From positions 100,104 to 164,103 of the forward strand of contig CANOTO010000001.1 in NCBI GenBank assembly GCA_947570215.1: a stretch of DNA of 64,000 nt. The letters are read 5' to 3'. Below, piece by piece: positions 8,676 through 17,303 of this stretch (the first letter of the stretch is position 1; every line of letters starts with the position of its first letter). A model generated the notes under the pieces. That model did no database searches. It was given only the letters and a program-made list of their open reading frames with translations, and was not told where the DNA came from. This stretch comes from an uncultured Clostridia bacterium (lineage in GTDB: Bacteria > Bacillota > Clostridia > Christensenellales > CAG-314). Made by a program: the position numbers and the translations under genes.

Positions 8676-10820
8676 ATGGATATCAATTTGAAAATCACCG
8701 AAGAATTAGACGTTGCCAAATGGCAGGTAGACGCAGCGGTCAACCTAATCGACGAAGGCAACACTATTCCCTTTATTTCCCGTTACCGCAAGGAAGCTAC
8801 GGGACAGCTTAACGACGAACAGCTGCGCAAGCTGTACGAGCGGCTGACATACCTGCGCAACCTTGAAGAAAAAAAGGCGCAGGTTATAAAAAGCATTGAA
8901 GAACAAGGCTTGATGACGGACGAACTGCGGCAAGCTATCGAAAACGCCGAAACGCAGGTCGCAGTAGAAGACCTGTACCGCCCCTACCGTCCCAAGCGCA
9001 GAACTCGCGCGACGGTAGCCAAAGAAAAGGGCTTGGAAGGTCTTGCCAATATTATTCTGTTACAGGAAACGACGGAAAAGCCCAACGAATTCGCGCTGCC
9101 TTACGTCAACGAAGAAAAGGGCGTAAAAACCGTTAAAGAAGCCTTGCAGGGCGCGTTGGATATAATTGCGGAAATAATATCCGACAACGCCGAATACCGC
9201 ACGGCAATACGCGGATTGACGTTCAATCTTGGCAAACTTACTTCCGCGGCAAAAAAGCCGGACGTAAAGACGGTATACGACAATTACTACGCCTACGAAG
9301 AAGAATTAACCAAAATTGCGGGACACCGCGTATTAGCGGTTAACCGCGGAGAAGCGGAAAAGGTACTTACGGTCAAGATTGTAGCTCCGAGCGAGCTTAT
9401 TTGCGATTACCTGTCCCGTCACGTAATAACGCGAAGCAACCCCAATACGTCGCCATTGCTTACGCTGGCTCTTACGGACAGCTACGTTCGCTTGATTGCG
9501 CCGAGCATCGAAACGGAAATACGCAATATGCTTACCGAAAAGGCGGAAGAAGGCGCAATTGCCGTCTTCGGCAAAAACTTGGAACAATTGCTTATGCAGC
9601 CTCCTATTGTAGGCAAGGTTGTATTAGGTTGGGACCCCGCGTTTAGAACGGGCTGCAAGCTTGCCGTTGTAGACGGCACGGGCAAAGTGCTTGACACAAC
9701 GGTTATCTACCCCACCGCGCCCACCACTCCCGAAAAAATAGCCAAAGCAAAGCTTACGCTTCAACAGCTTATCAACAAGTATAACGTGTCGCTTATATCT
9801 CTTGGCAACGGCACGGCTTCGCGCGAAAGCGAACAGATAATTGTAGAATTGCTACACGAAACGGGACTGCCCGTGCAATACGTAATCGTCAACGAAGCGG
9901 GCGCGTCGGTTTACTCCGCAAGTAAATTGGCGACGGAAGAATTTCCCGGCTTCGACGTAGGTCAGCGCAGCGCGGCAAGCATTGCAAGGCGGCTTCAAGA
10001 CCCGCTTGCCGAGCTTGTAAAAATCGACCCCAAATCAATCGGCGTAGGACAGTACCAACACGATATGAACCAAAAGAAGTTAGGCGAGACGTTGGAAGGC
10101 GTCGTAGAAGACTGCGTTAATAAGGTAGGAGTTGACCTTAACACCGCTTCCGCGCCGTTGCTAACGTACATATCCGGCGTAACAAGCGCGATTGCCAAAA
10201 ATATCGTATCCTACCGCGAACAAAACGGACGGTTTACCAACCGCGAACAGCTGTTAAAGGTGGACAAATTGGGCGCGAAGGCGTACGAGCAATGCGCGGG
10301 ATTTTTGCGTATTACGGGCGGAGACAATCCGTTAGACGCAACAAGCGTACACCCCGAAAGCTACGAAGCGACAGCGCGCTTTATGCAGCTGCAAAACATA
10401 GAACCGCATAGCATCGGCAATCTTAACGGCTTGTCCAAGACAATAAAGGATTACGGCAAACTTGCCGACAAATTGGGCGTAGGCGAGCCGACGCTTCGCG
10501 ATATCGTTGCCGAATTGGAAAAGCCCGCCCGCGACCCGCGCGACGAGATGCCCAAACCGATTCTTCGAAGCGACGTATTGGAAATGAAGGATCTTAAAGA
10601 AGGAATGATACTTAAAGGCACGGTACGCAACGTTATAGACTTCGGCGTATTTGTAGACATAGGCGTACACCAAGACGGCTTGGTGCACATATCGCAGCTG
10701 TCGGATAAAAAGTTTGTAAAGCACCCGCTGGAGGTTGTTAAAGTGGGCGACGTGGTAGACGTAAAGGTATTGGGCGTAGACCTTGACAAAAAGCGCATAT
10801 CGCTTACAATGAAAATCTGA
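8676..10820 (+). CDS. tex: Tex-like S1 RNA-binding transcription accessory protein
   Basis: 714 residues in the usual Tex order. An N-terminal helical domain is followed by a YqgF/RNase H-like fold (GWDPAFRTGCKLAVVDGTGK), helix-hairpin-helix motifs (SGVTSAIAKNIVSYREQNG) and a C-terminal S1 domain from about residue 645 (GMILKGTVRNVIDFGVFVDIGVHQDGLVHISQL). Tex binds single-stranded nucleic acid and the transcription apparatus and is broadly conserved. It is monocistronic here, with its own promoter candidate and a strong terminator. Confidence 0.95.
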   Translation: MDINLKITEELDVAKWQVDAAVNLIDEGNTIPFISRYRKEATGQLNDEQLRKLYERLTYLRNLEEKKAQVIKSIEEQGLMTDELRQAIENAETQVAVEDLYRPYRPKRRTRATVAKEKGLEGLANIILLQETTEKPNEFALPYVNEEKGVKTVKEALQGALDIIAEIISDNAEYRTAIRGLTFNLGKLTSAAKKPDVKTVYDNYYAYEEELTKIAGHRVLAVNRGEAEKVLTVKIVAPSELICDYLSRHVITRSNPNTSPLLTLALTDSYVRLIAPSIETEIRNMLTEKAEEGAIAVFGKNLEQLLMQPPIVGKVVLGWDPAFRTGCKLAVVDGTGKVLDTTVIYPTAPTTPEKIAKAKLTLQQLINKYNVSLISLGNGTASRESEQIIVELLHETGLPVQYVIVNEAGASVYSASKLATEEFPGFDVGQRSAASIARRLQDPLAELVKIDPKSIGVGQYQHDMNQKKLGETLEGVVEDCVNKVGVDLNTASAPLLTYISGVTSAIAKNIVSYREQNGRFTNREQLLKVDKLGAKAYEQCAGFLRITGGDNPLDATSVHPESYEATARFMQLQNIEPHSIGNLNGLSKTIKDYGKLADKLGVGEPTLRDIVAELEKPARDPRDEMPKPILRSDVLEMKDLKEGMILKGTVRNVIDFGVFVDIGVHQDGLVHISQLSDKKFVKHPLEVVKVGDVVDVKVLGVDLDKKRISLTMKI

Positions 10821-10844
10821 TAGGAATTGAAAACAGTTAAAATT

Positions 10845-10872
10845 GGGGTTGCCATCGGCAACCCCTTTAATT
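10845..10872 (+). terminator. Intrinsic terminator after tex
   Basis: GGGGTTGCC / GGCAACCCC, a 9-bp GC-rich stem with a three-base loop at 10845-10865, followed by a T-rich stretch. Confidence 0.9.
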
Positions 10873-11153
10873 TGTTTATTCATATATCGGTTTTGCGAAG
10901 CGAAGCCGTTTTCGTAGGAATGCCCGCAACGCTTATTATTATCTAACTATACGGAATGTTCCGAATGCTTAATGCAATCACTCAATTCGTCCGCGAGTTA
11001 AGCAGTTTTTAGCGGGATACGCGAGCGACATCACTCCCCTTTCCAAGGGGTAGGGGTTGACCGCTTAATACTCCGAGCGAGTGTACTCCCAATAAAAACA
11101 ATCTGCAGGACGCGCAACGTCCGAAGCCGTTTTTATGGAAGTGCGCGAGCGAC
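10873..11153. other. Intergenic region with degenerate repeat-like sequence
   Basis: No gene is supported; the minus-strand frame through it (to 11230) runs antisense-out-of-frame into the nucleoside kinase. It contains a small CCCCTT/AAGGGG hairpin at about 11036-11050 and similar short phrases near both ends (AAAACGGCTTCG on the minus strand). It looks like decayed repetitive DNA. Confidence 0.35.
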
Positions 11154-12800
11154 CTATTCGTCAACTTCGGCGAAACAAGACCCGCCGATAAACTCGCGCA
11201 GAAGCGAGTTGCACGGAACCCATTTCTCATCCATTTCGTTAAAGTACTTCAAAAAGCGTATCAGTCTGCTTGCCGTTACGTAATAGGGGCTGTCCTGCGA
11301 CACTTCTTGAAGAGCGGGCAGCGCGTACTTTTTCAAAACGCACAATTCATACGTCAGCGCAGAATTATACACGTAGTTGCAGCCTTCCTGATAGGGATAT
11401 ATCCACTTAAACTCGCCGCGGCGAACGCTCGGCCACATTTCGAGAGTTCTCTCGGCGGAAGCTCCGCGGTACTTTCTGTCGCGAACGATTCGGCGAAGCA
11501 AACGGATATCGGTATAGCTTATAGGATTGTGATAGTCGATATTTATTTGGAATTGCGGCGCAATATAAATCTTAAACTTTTGGTGCTTGGGAATGGCGTA
11601 GGATAATTGGTCGTTCAATGCGTGGATACCTTCGATGATAATGGGCGTATCCGCGCTTATCCTTGTCTTCGTACCGTTGTCCGAACGTCCCTTTTCGAAT
11701 TCGTAATTGGGCAGCTCCACTTCTTCGCCCTCGATAAGCGCTTGAATATGCTCGTTAAACAGCTGTACATCCAACGAATTGATATGCTCGAAGTCGGGAG
11801 AGCCGTCTTCGTCCAAGGGTATTTCGTCGCGGTTTTTGTAGTACATATCGAGAGAAATGCGCAAAGGATTGATTCCGCGCGACATAAGCTCGATACGCAA
11901 ACGGTTGGAAAACGTCGTCTTGCCGGAGCTGGACGGTCCCGCTATACAAATCAGACGAATGTTTTCGATATCGTTGGCAATTAGACCGCCCAATTCGTGA
12001 AGCATATCGTTGTGCAAAGTTTCGTTCATATTGATGAAGTCCACGTACGTATCGGCGTTTACGTGCGCGTTCATATCGGAGATAATCTCGGCGTTACATA
12101 TCTTCGCCCACTTGTGCGCGCGGTTTAGCACCTTGGCAAAGGTCGGCTCGTCGTTAAAGGGCGGAATTGCGCCCTTATATTCGTAACGCGGATACTGCGC
12201 TATCATATTGCCGTCGTAGCAAAACAAATTGTACTTGGACAAATACCCCGTCGACGGAACCATATATCCGTGCATATAGTTGAGATAATCCGCGCATTTA
12301 TAGAAATGACACGTTTTTTCGGGACGATATCTAAGCGTTTCTGCCTTGTCCGTTTGACCTTGGCTGACAAAATAATCGTAGGCTTCTTCCTTGGTCATCA
12401 TCATCTTTTCAAAGGGTAAATCCTGCGACACGAGCCTGTCCATTTCCTTTTTGACGGCTTTAAGCATAGCTTTGTCTATCTGCGTTTTAGGCGACAGAAC
12501 CGTAACCATTAACGAGCGCGAAATAGCATAGCAAATCTTAATTTGATAATCGGGATACAGATTGTGAAAAGCGTGCGCGATAAGATATCTGAAACTTGTT
12601 TCGTACACCTTTACCGCGTCTGTGTTGGTAAGATCCAGCAACTCGACGTTGCTGTCATAGCACAGTTCGTAGGTAAGCTCGCGCAGTCTGTTGTTGACCT
12701 TGGCAACATAGTACGTTTTTGCAGGGTCGTCTATTACGCTGAGAATAGGCGTCCTTTCGTCCAATTTCAATGTTTTGTTCTGAATATTAACGTTAAACAT
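11154..12800 (-). CDS. Nucleoside kinase (uridine-kinase-like with TGS/ThrRS-like N-terminus)
   Basis: 548 residues from the ATG at 12800, which has AAGGAG 7-8 bases upstream; the longer TTG frame is unsupported. The N-terminal 280 residues resemble the TGS and editing-type domains of threonyl-tRNA synthetase (HNLYPDYQIKICYAISRSL). The C-terminal half is a P-loop kinase with GPSSSGKTT near residue 290 and SLDMYYKNRDEIP, as in uridine kinase. This two-part architecture is common in Firmicutes as a putative nucleoside kinase. The true substrate is not established. Confidence 0.85.
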   Translation of the reverse strand: MFNVNIQNKTLKLDERTPILSVIDDPAKTYYVAKVNNRLRELTYELCYDSNVELLDLTNTDAVKVYETSFRYLIAHAFHNLYPDYQIKICYAISRSLMVTVLSPKTQIDKAMLKAVKKEMDRLVSQDLPFEKMMMTKEEAYDYFVSQGQTDKAETLRYRPEKTCHFYKCADYLNYMHGYMVPSTGYLSKYNLFCYDGNMIAQYPRYEYKGAIPPFNDEPTFAKVLNRAHKWAKICNAEIISDMNAHVNADTYVDFINMNETLHNDMLHELGGLIANDIENIRLICIAGPSSSGKTTFSNRLRIELMSRGINPLRISLDMYYKNRDEIPLDEDGSPDFEHINSLDVQLFNEHIQALIEGEEVELPNYEFEKGRSDNGTKTRISADTPIIIEGIHALNDQLSYAIPKHQKFKIYIAPQFQINIDYHNPISYTDIRLLRRIVRDRKYRGASAERTLEMWPSVRRGEFKWIYPYQEGCNYVYNSALTYELCVLKKYALPALQEVSQDSPYYVTASRLIRFLKYFNEMDEKWVPCNSLLREFIGGSCFAEVDE

Positions 12801-12966
12801 AGTTTTTCTCCTTGACGGTTTGCAAGTATTCGGATAAGGCAACAGGAAAGCCGCCCTATACTTCCGTTCTCGTCAAACGCCAATGTATCCTATCACATTT
12901 TAATGTCAAAGTCAATAGTAAATGAAAAATTAGCTTGCGGTTTCACTAAAAAATTTTGTAAACCGC

Positions 12967-12994
12967 TTGATTTTTACTTTTTTATTGTTATAAT
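12967..12994 (+). promoter_or_regulatory. Candidate promoter of the OB-fold lipoprotein/barnase/barstar operon
   Basis: TTGATT at 12967-12972 and TATAAT at 12989-12994, 16-base spacer. It lies about 150 bases before the first gene. The C9 tract falls between the promoter and the start codon. Confidence 0.6.
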
Positions 12995-13106
12995 AATTAT
13001 TGGATATAATTTTATCCTAATGCGCTAAATAAACAATCAAAAGAATACTTTACGTTTATTACGGCTAAGTCAATGAAACGGCGCTGTTGCAAACGACAAG
13101 CCTTCT

Positions 13107-13115
13107 CCCCCCCCC
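13107..13115. repeat. C9 homopolymer tract in the leader of the barnase operon
   Basis: Nine C followed by GCGG, 31 bases upstream of the ATG at 13147 and downstream of the candidate promoter. It is therefore likely within the mRNA leader. The same length and following bases occur at 1878-1886. Confidence 0.6.
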
Positions 13116-13146
13116 GCGGCGCAAATTCGAAAAGGAGAAAGGACAA

Positions 13147-15576
13147 ATGAGACAAAAGAAACTCGCTCTTGTGTCGCTTGTTCTTGTATTTTGCTGTACG
13201 CTGATTCTTGCCGCGTGCCAAAATCAAGTTACGGTAACGTATTCCTATAACGGCGGAATAATATCATCTACCGTAAACAAAGGCGACTGTGCAACCCCGC
13301 CCACTTACAACGTTCCGGACGGTTACGAAATAGTATGGTACGACGACATAAACTTCAAAACCAAGTGGGACTTGACCGCGCCTGTTACGGAAGACATTAC
13401 GTTGTTCGGCAAGTTAGAAGCCAAGCCCGTACAAATAACCTTCGTTAAAAACGGCGAAACGGTAGATACCACAAGCGTTCCCGCGGCGGACAGAATAGTC
13501 TACCCCGCAATAAGCGGCAATACCGCGACCATATGGTACGAAGACGAAGCCGCAACCAAAATATGGAATTGCGACCAACCCGCGGGCAACAGTCGCACGC
13601 TTTACGGCAAGGACGTTGCGCTTACCACTATTGCGCAGGCACTCGAGATAGCCGAAACGCACGTAGAGGAAGCCACGACGGAAAGATATCTGATAAAAGG
13701 TACCGTAAAAGCCGTAAGCAATGCGTCCTACGGAGAAATGACAATAACCGACGGCACTAACGATCTGTACGTTTACGGCAGCTACGCTTCCGACGGAGTA
13801 AACAGATATTCCGATTTAGTAAAAAAGCCGTATAAAGGCGACGAAGTGCTGCTATACTGTACGCTGCAGAACTTCCAAGAAAAAACGAAACAGGCCAAGT
13901 CGGCGTGGATTATCGACTTCGCATCCGTACCGGATACAAGCTTTAACGAAGCGGACTACACCGCCATGAACTTGGAATACGCGCGCTTTGCCGATGCGGG
14001 AACATTGGTAAAGGTAACGGGCGTAGTATCGCAAATTATTTACGCCGAAGGAATGAAGCCCTGCGGATTTTACCTTATCGACAATACGTCTTCTATTTAC
14101 GTGTACGACTCTCAATTAACGCCGCAGGTTAAAGTCGGCAATACCGTCACGCTTTGCGCGGAAAAAGCGTATTACGTATTAGAGTCGGAAAAGGCAAACG
14201 CAATAAAATTCGGATACTTGGGTTGTAATCAGCTTCAAGACGCTCATTTGATAAACAATGACAACAACACCTCCGCATTCGATAACAGCTGGATGCAGGA
14301 AAAGACCGTAAAAGAAATTATGGAAACCCCCGTAACGCAGGACGTGGCTTCTCTTACGTACAAAACCACCGCTCTTATACGGAAAGTTCCCGGAAACGGC
14401 TTTACAAACTACTACGTGAACGATATAGACGGCATAACCGGTTCATACGTTTACACTATGTGCAGCGGAAGTGACTTTACTTGGTTGGACGAATTCGACG
14501 GTAAGATTTGTACCGTGTACCTGTCCCCGCTTAACGCCAAGAGCAATCCTTCGGGTTGCTTGTGGAGATTTATTCCCATAGCCGTAAAATATGAAAACTA
14601 CACTTTCGATAAAGCCGACGCGGCGGAATTTGCAATAAAGTACTACGCCGCAGACCAATTCCAATCGCAATATAAATACTGCGATTTGACGGATTTAACG
14701 ATAGACCTTACCACAAGCGTTTCGTCCGATCTGCTCGGCATATCCGACGTAAAAATACAATACTCTTCCAGCAATCCCGCGGTTATGTCCATAGACACGC
14801 AGGGTTCGGCAGTTAAAGCTACGCTGTGCGGAACGGGCGAAACCACCATTACGATGAGAGCTACGTACGCAGGCTACAAAACTTACGAACAAACGAAAAA
14901 GATAACCGTAACCGAAGCTCAGCTGTATCCCAACGCCTTTAATGTTAGTCAGGCAATAAGCGCGGCGCTTCAAGAACAGGTTACCGTAAGCGGAATAGTA
15001 GGACCTTCGCTTGTAAACAGAGACGGGTTCTATCTCATCGACGAAACGGGCGCGATAGCCGTTACGACAACGGGCGACGTATTGGCGACGGTAAAGGTAG
15101 GCAACCATGTCGTGCTGAAAGGCGTCAGATCGCAGTTCAACTCCGGTTCGGACAAATCGCAATTCGGTCAGAGCTGCGTATTAGACTGCGAATTGCTTGC
15201 TAACTACTACGGCGAAAAGGAGTACGCAACAGACAGCTTCGTAAGCGGACAAACGCTTGAAAGCCTTAAAGCACTTGACACGAAAGAAGATCATACCACC
15301 ACCGTTTACGTATTGGAAAACGCAAAATTCGTACGCGAAGAAACGGCTTTTTATACCAAGATGATTTTAGCCGTAGGCGAAACTACAATCGACCTGTATT
15401 GCAGCAGCGCAAACCAATACCGCTGGTTAAACGATTATATATCAAGCGGCAAAACGTTCAAAGTCGAACTGGCTTTGTGCAACTGGAACGGAAAGGCCTA
15501 TTTTACAGGTTGTCTACTCGCCGTCTATAACGAAGACGGAACTAAAACATGCAACACACTGAATTTCCAACAATAA
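13147..15576 (+). CDS. Large surface lipoprotein with InlB-type repeats and OB-fold-like domains
   Basis: 809 residues from the ATG at 13147 (AAGGAG 10 bases upstream). The signal ends in the lipobox LAAC, Cys24. Residues 25-155 hold two InlB/Flg_new-like beta repeats (VTVTYSYNGG..., ITFVKNGETV...). From about 160 on come four or five OB-fold-like units built around phrases such as YLIKGTVKAVS, VKVTGVVSQI...GFYLIDNTSSIYVY and VTVSGIVGPS...GFYLIDETGAIAV. One bacterial Ig-like (Big) domain lies near 515-610. OB units of this kind accompany extracellular nucleases such as YhcR. One base separates its stop from the barnase-like gene, so the two are almost certainly co-translated. I infer a surface scaffold, possibly nucleic-acid binding; no catalytic motif was seen. 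Confidence 0.75.
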   Translation: MRQKKLALVSLVLVFCCTLILAACQNQVTVTYSYNGGIISSTVNKGDCATPPTYNVPDGYEIVWYDDINFKTKWDLTAPVTEDITLFGKLEAKPVQITFVKNGETVDTTSVPAADRIVYPAISGNTATIWYEDEAATKIWNCDQPAGNSRTLYGKDVALTTIAQALEIAETHVEEATTERYLIKGTVKAVSNASYGEMTITDGTNDLYVYGSYASDGVNRYSDLVKKPYKGDEVLLYCTLQNFQEKTKQAKSAWIIDFASVPDTSFNEADYTAMNLEYARFADAGTLVKVTGVVSQIIYAEGMKPCGFYLIDNTSSIYVYDSQLTPQVKVGNTVTLCAEKAYYVLESEKANAIKFGYLGCNQLQDAHLINNDNNTSAFDNSWMQEKTVKEIMETPVTQDVASLTYKTTALIRKVPGNGFTNYYVNDIDGITGSYVYTMCSGSDFTWLDEFDGKICTVYLSPLNAKSNPSGCLWRFIPIAVKYENYTFDKADAAEFAIKYYAADQFQSQYKYCDLTDLTIDLTTSVSSDLLGISDVKIQYSSSNPAVMSIDTQGSAVKATLCGTGETTITMRATYAGYKTYEQTKKITVTEAQLYPNAFNVSQAISAALQEQVTVSGIVGPSLVNRDGFYLIDETGAIAVTTTGDVLATVKVGNHVVLKGVRSQFNSGSDKSQFGQSCVLDCELLANYYGEKEYATDSFVSGQTLESLKALDTKEDHTTTVYVLENAKFVREETAFYTKMILAVGETTIDLYCSSANQYRWLNDYISSGKTFKVELALCNWNGKAYFTGCLLAVYNEDGTKTCNTLNFQQ

Positions 15577-15577
15577 T

Positions 15578-16198
15578 ATGAAAAACTTTAACAAAATATT
15601 ATCCGTCGCATTGACGGTACTGCTTGTATTAACGCTTGTAATATTTCCCATAGGTTGTTGGGACAATGACAATCCGCCGTCCGACAAGAACGACGTCGAC
15701 AATTCCACAATAATCGGCGGTTCCAACGACAACGAAGACAAAACGGACATCCCGAACGGCACGGATAAGCCCGACGATTCTACCGACAAACCAGACAATA
15801 ACGACAAGCCTGCGGAAGATAAATTCGAAGACTACGGTATGAACGTAATAACCGTACGGCTCGATAACGTAAACGTAACGGAAAAAGGTATATACAACAC
15901 GAAGGAAGAAGTGGGCGCGTATATTTATCTGTTTCACAAGCTGCCGAGCAATTACAACTCGAATAAATCTTACGTAACGAAAAATTATACCAAACAGAAT
16001 AAGCTGAGTTATACGGGCGGAACGTTCCAAAACCGCGAAGGACTGTTGCCCAAAGCAAGCGGACGAACGTTTACCGAGTGCGACATAGGATATACCGGCG
16101 GCGGAAGAAACGCGTTGAGAATAGTATTTTCTTCGGATTTTCTGATATTCTACACCGGCGACCACTACGACAGCTTTTCTATAATGAGATTCGTATGA
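15578..16198 (+). CDS. Lipoprotein-anchored barnase-family ribonuclease
   Basis: 206 residues. Residues 1-27 are a lipoprotein signal ending FPIGC (Cys27). Residues 28-85 are a low-complexity D/N/K/P linker. Residues 87-206 match barnase over its length: FHKLPSNY (barnase YHKLPDNY), FQNREGLLP, SGRTFTECDIGY, GGRNALRIVFSSDFLIFYTGDHY. All barnase catalytic positions are present: Glu167 (E73), Arg177 (R83), Arg181 (R87), His196 (H102), with Lys near 130-135 for K27. Barnase cleaves RNA after guanosine by transphosphorylation. Bacillus barnase is released from the cell; this one should be lipid-anchored on the outer face of the membrane with a flexible tether. The barstar-like gene overlaps its stop. 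Confidence 0.9.
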   Translation: MKNFNKILSVALTVLLVLTLVIFPIGCWDNDNPPSDKNDVDNSTIIGGSNDNEDKTDIPNGTDKPDDSTDKPDNNDKPAEDKFEDYGMNVITVRLDNVNVTEKGIYNTKEEVGAYIYLFHKLPSNYNSNKSYVTKNYTKQNKLSYTGGTFQNREGLLPKASGRTFTECDIGYTGGGRNALRIVFSSDFLIFYTGDHYDSFSIMRFV

Positions 16199-16440
16199 CG
16201 GTAAAAATCGACTGCAAAGAATTTAACGAAAAACCGCTGTTTATCGCCCGAATGCGGCAAGTTTTTCCCGAAGTGTTCAGCTTAAATTACGACTCGCTAA
16301 TAGACGGCGTTCGCGGAACGGAAGATAACGTTACAATCGAATTAACAAACTTCGGCTGCTACGCAGACGCGGCAAATTTACAAGAAGTATTTGCGATAAT
16401 AGAACGCGAAAACCCTACGGTGCGCTTCGTATTACGTTAA
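16195..16440 (+). CDS. Barstar-family inhibitor of the upstream RNase
   Basis: 81 residues from the ATG at 16195, which overlaps the barnase stop as ATGA; the longer frame upstream lies inside the barnase gene in another frame. No signal peptide, so it is cytoplasmic. The key helix reads PEVFSLNYDSLID, aligning with barstar PEYYGENLDALWD: Asp33 and Asp37 match barstar Asp35 and Asp39, the residues that plug the RNase active site. The end (NPTVRFVLR) matches the last barstar strand. It should protect the cell from RNase that fails to be exported. Its position makes this a self-contained toxin-immunity or secreted nuclease module. Confidence 0.88.
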   Translation: MTVKIDCKEFNEKPLFIARMRQVFPEVFSLNYDSLIDGVRGTEDNVTIELTNFGCYADAANLQEVFAIIERENPTVRFVLR

Positions 16441-16465
16441 GGCGGTATAATTTAATTCAAAACAT

Positions 16466-16497
16466 AAAACGCTTGAAAAATAATTTCAAGCGTTTTT
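16466..16497. terminator. Bidirectional terminator between barstar and cyclophilin genes
   Basis: AAAACGCTTGAAA and TTTCAAGCGTTTT, a 13-bp stem with T-runs on both strands, between converging genes. It belongs to the AAACGCTT stem family seen elsewhere in the window. Confidence 0.9.
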
Positions 16498-16559
16498 GTA
16501 TAGTTTTTATCCGCGCATACGTCTGCGCGGCGTGCTGCAAATACTATTACGGCTGTTCG

Positions 16560-17078
16560 TTATATTTTGACAGGTTCGGGATAGGTTTCGCCGAAGGTTT
16601 CCACCGTGACGGAAGCCATTACCTGCGGTTCGTACGGACGGTCCGAGTAGTCGCAACGGGTATTAGCTATCTCGTCCACTACTTCCATTCCGCCGATAAC
16701 GCGCCCGAATGCGGCGTACGCTCCGTCGAGATGGGGAGCGTCCTTGTGCATAATAAAAAACTGACTGCCGGCGCTGTTGGGACTCATAGCTCTTGCCATA
16801 GATATTACCCCGCGCTCGTGCTTTAAGCCGTTGGCGCAGCCGTTTTGAGCAAACTCGCCCTTGATTGCATATCCCGGTCCGCCCGTCCCCGTACCGTTGG
16901 GGCAACCGCCTTGTATCATAAAGCCCTTGATTACGCGGTGGAATATAAGTCCGTTATAAAAATCCTTGCTTACAAGACTTATAAAATTGTTTACGGTATT
17001 GGGCGCAACATCGGGATAAAGCTCGACCGTTATACGTTTACCGTCCTGCATTGTAATAGTAACCTGCGGATTTTGCAT
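16560..17078 (-). CDS. ppiB: Cyclophilin-type peptidyl-prolyl isomerase
   Basis: 172 residues, no signal peptide, so cytoplasmic. Cyclophilin motifs are FHRVIKGFMIQGGCPNGTGTGGPGY, SMARAMSPNSAGSQFFIMHKDAPHLDGAYAAFG and VVDEIANT. It catalyses cis-trans isomerisation of peptidyl-proline bonds during folding. It has an AAGGAG ribosome site. It converges on the barstar gene across a shared terminator. Confidence 0.93.
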   Translation of the reverse strand: MQNPQVTITMQDGKRITVELYPDVAPNTVNNFISLVSKDFYNGLIFHRVIKGFMIQGGCPNGTGTGGPGYAIKGEFAQNGCANGLKHERGVISMARAMSPNSAGSQFFIMHKDAPHLDGAYAAFGRVIGGMEVVDEIANTRCDYSDRPYEPQVMASVTVETFGETYPEPVKI

Positions 17079-17303
17079 AAAAAAATCTCCTTGAATTTTT
17101 TTATTAAATTATATTCCATATTACATGCATTGTCAATTACGCGGCTGCATCCGCCGTCCTTTTTATTTGACTTTAACGGCATACTCGGGTATAATACCTG
17201 TAATTCGTTTCGGCGTTTACAACCTTACGGAGCTGAAACACGAAAAGTTTGATGCGATACGGATACCAAACGCCGAAAAATATCAATAAAAGGAGCGGAA
17301 ATT

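Larger units (their letters stand above)
12801..13146. other. Divergent intergenic region upstream of the OB-fold lipoprotein gene
   Basis: Contains a candidate rightward promoter (12967-12994), the C9 tract (13107-13115) and the ribosome site of the lipoprotein gene. No coding sequence is supported. Confidence 0.6.

Noticed and set aside
11009..11230. Minus-strand open frame overlapping the end of the nucleoside kinase gene
   Set aside because: Out of frame with the kinase, no ribosome site, no protein-like composition; the sequence looks like decayed repeats.
12801..12842. Longer start of the nucleoside kinase at 12842
   Set aside because: It would use a TTG with no ribosome site, while the ATG at 12800 has AAGGAG at proper spacing.
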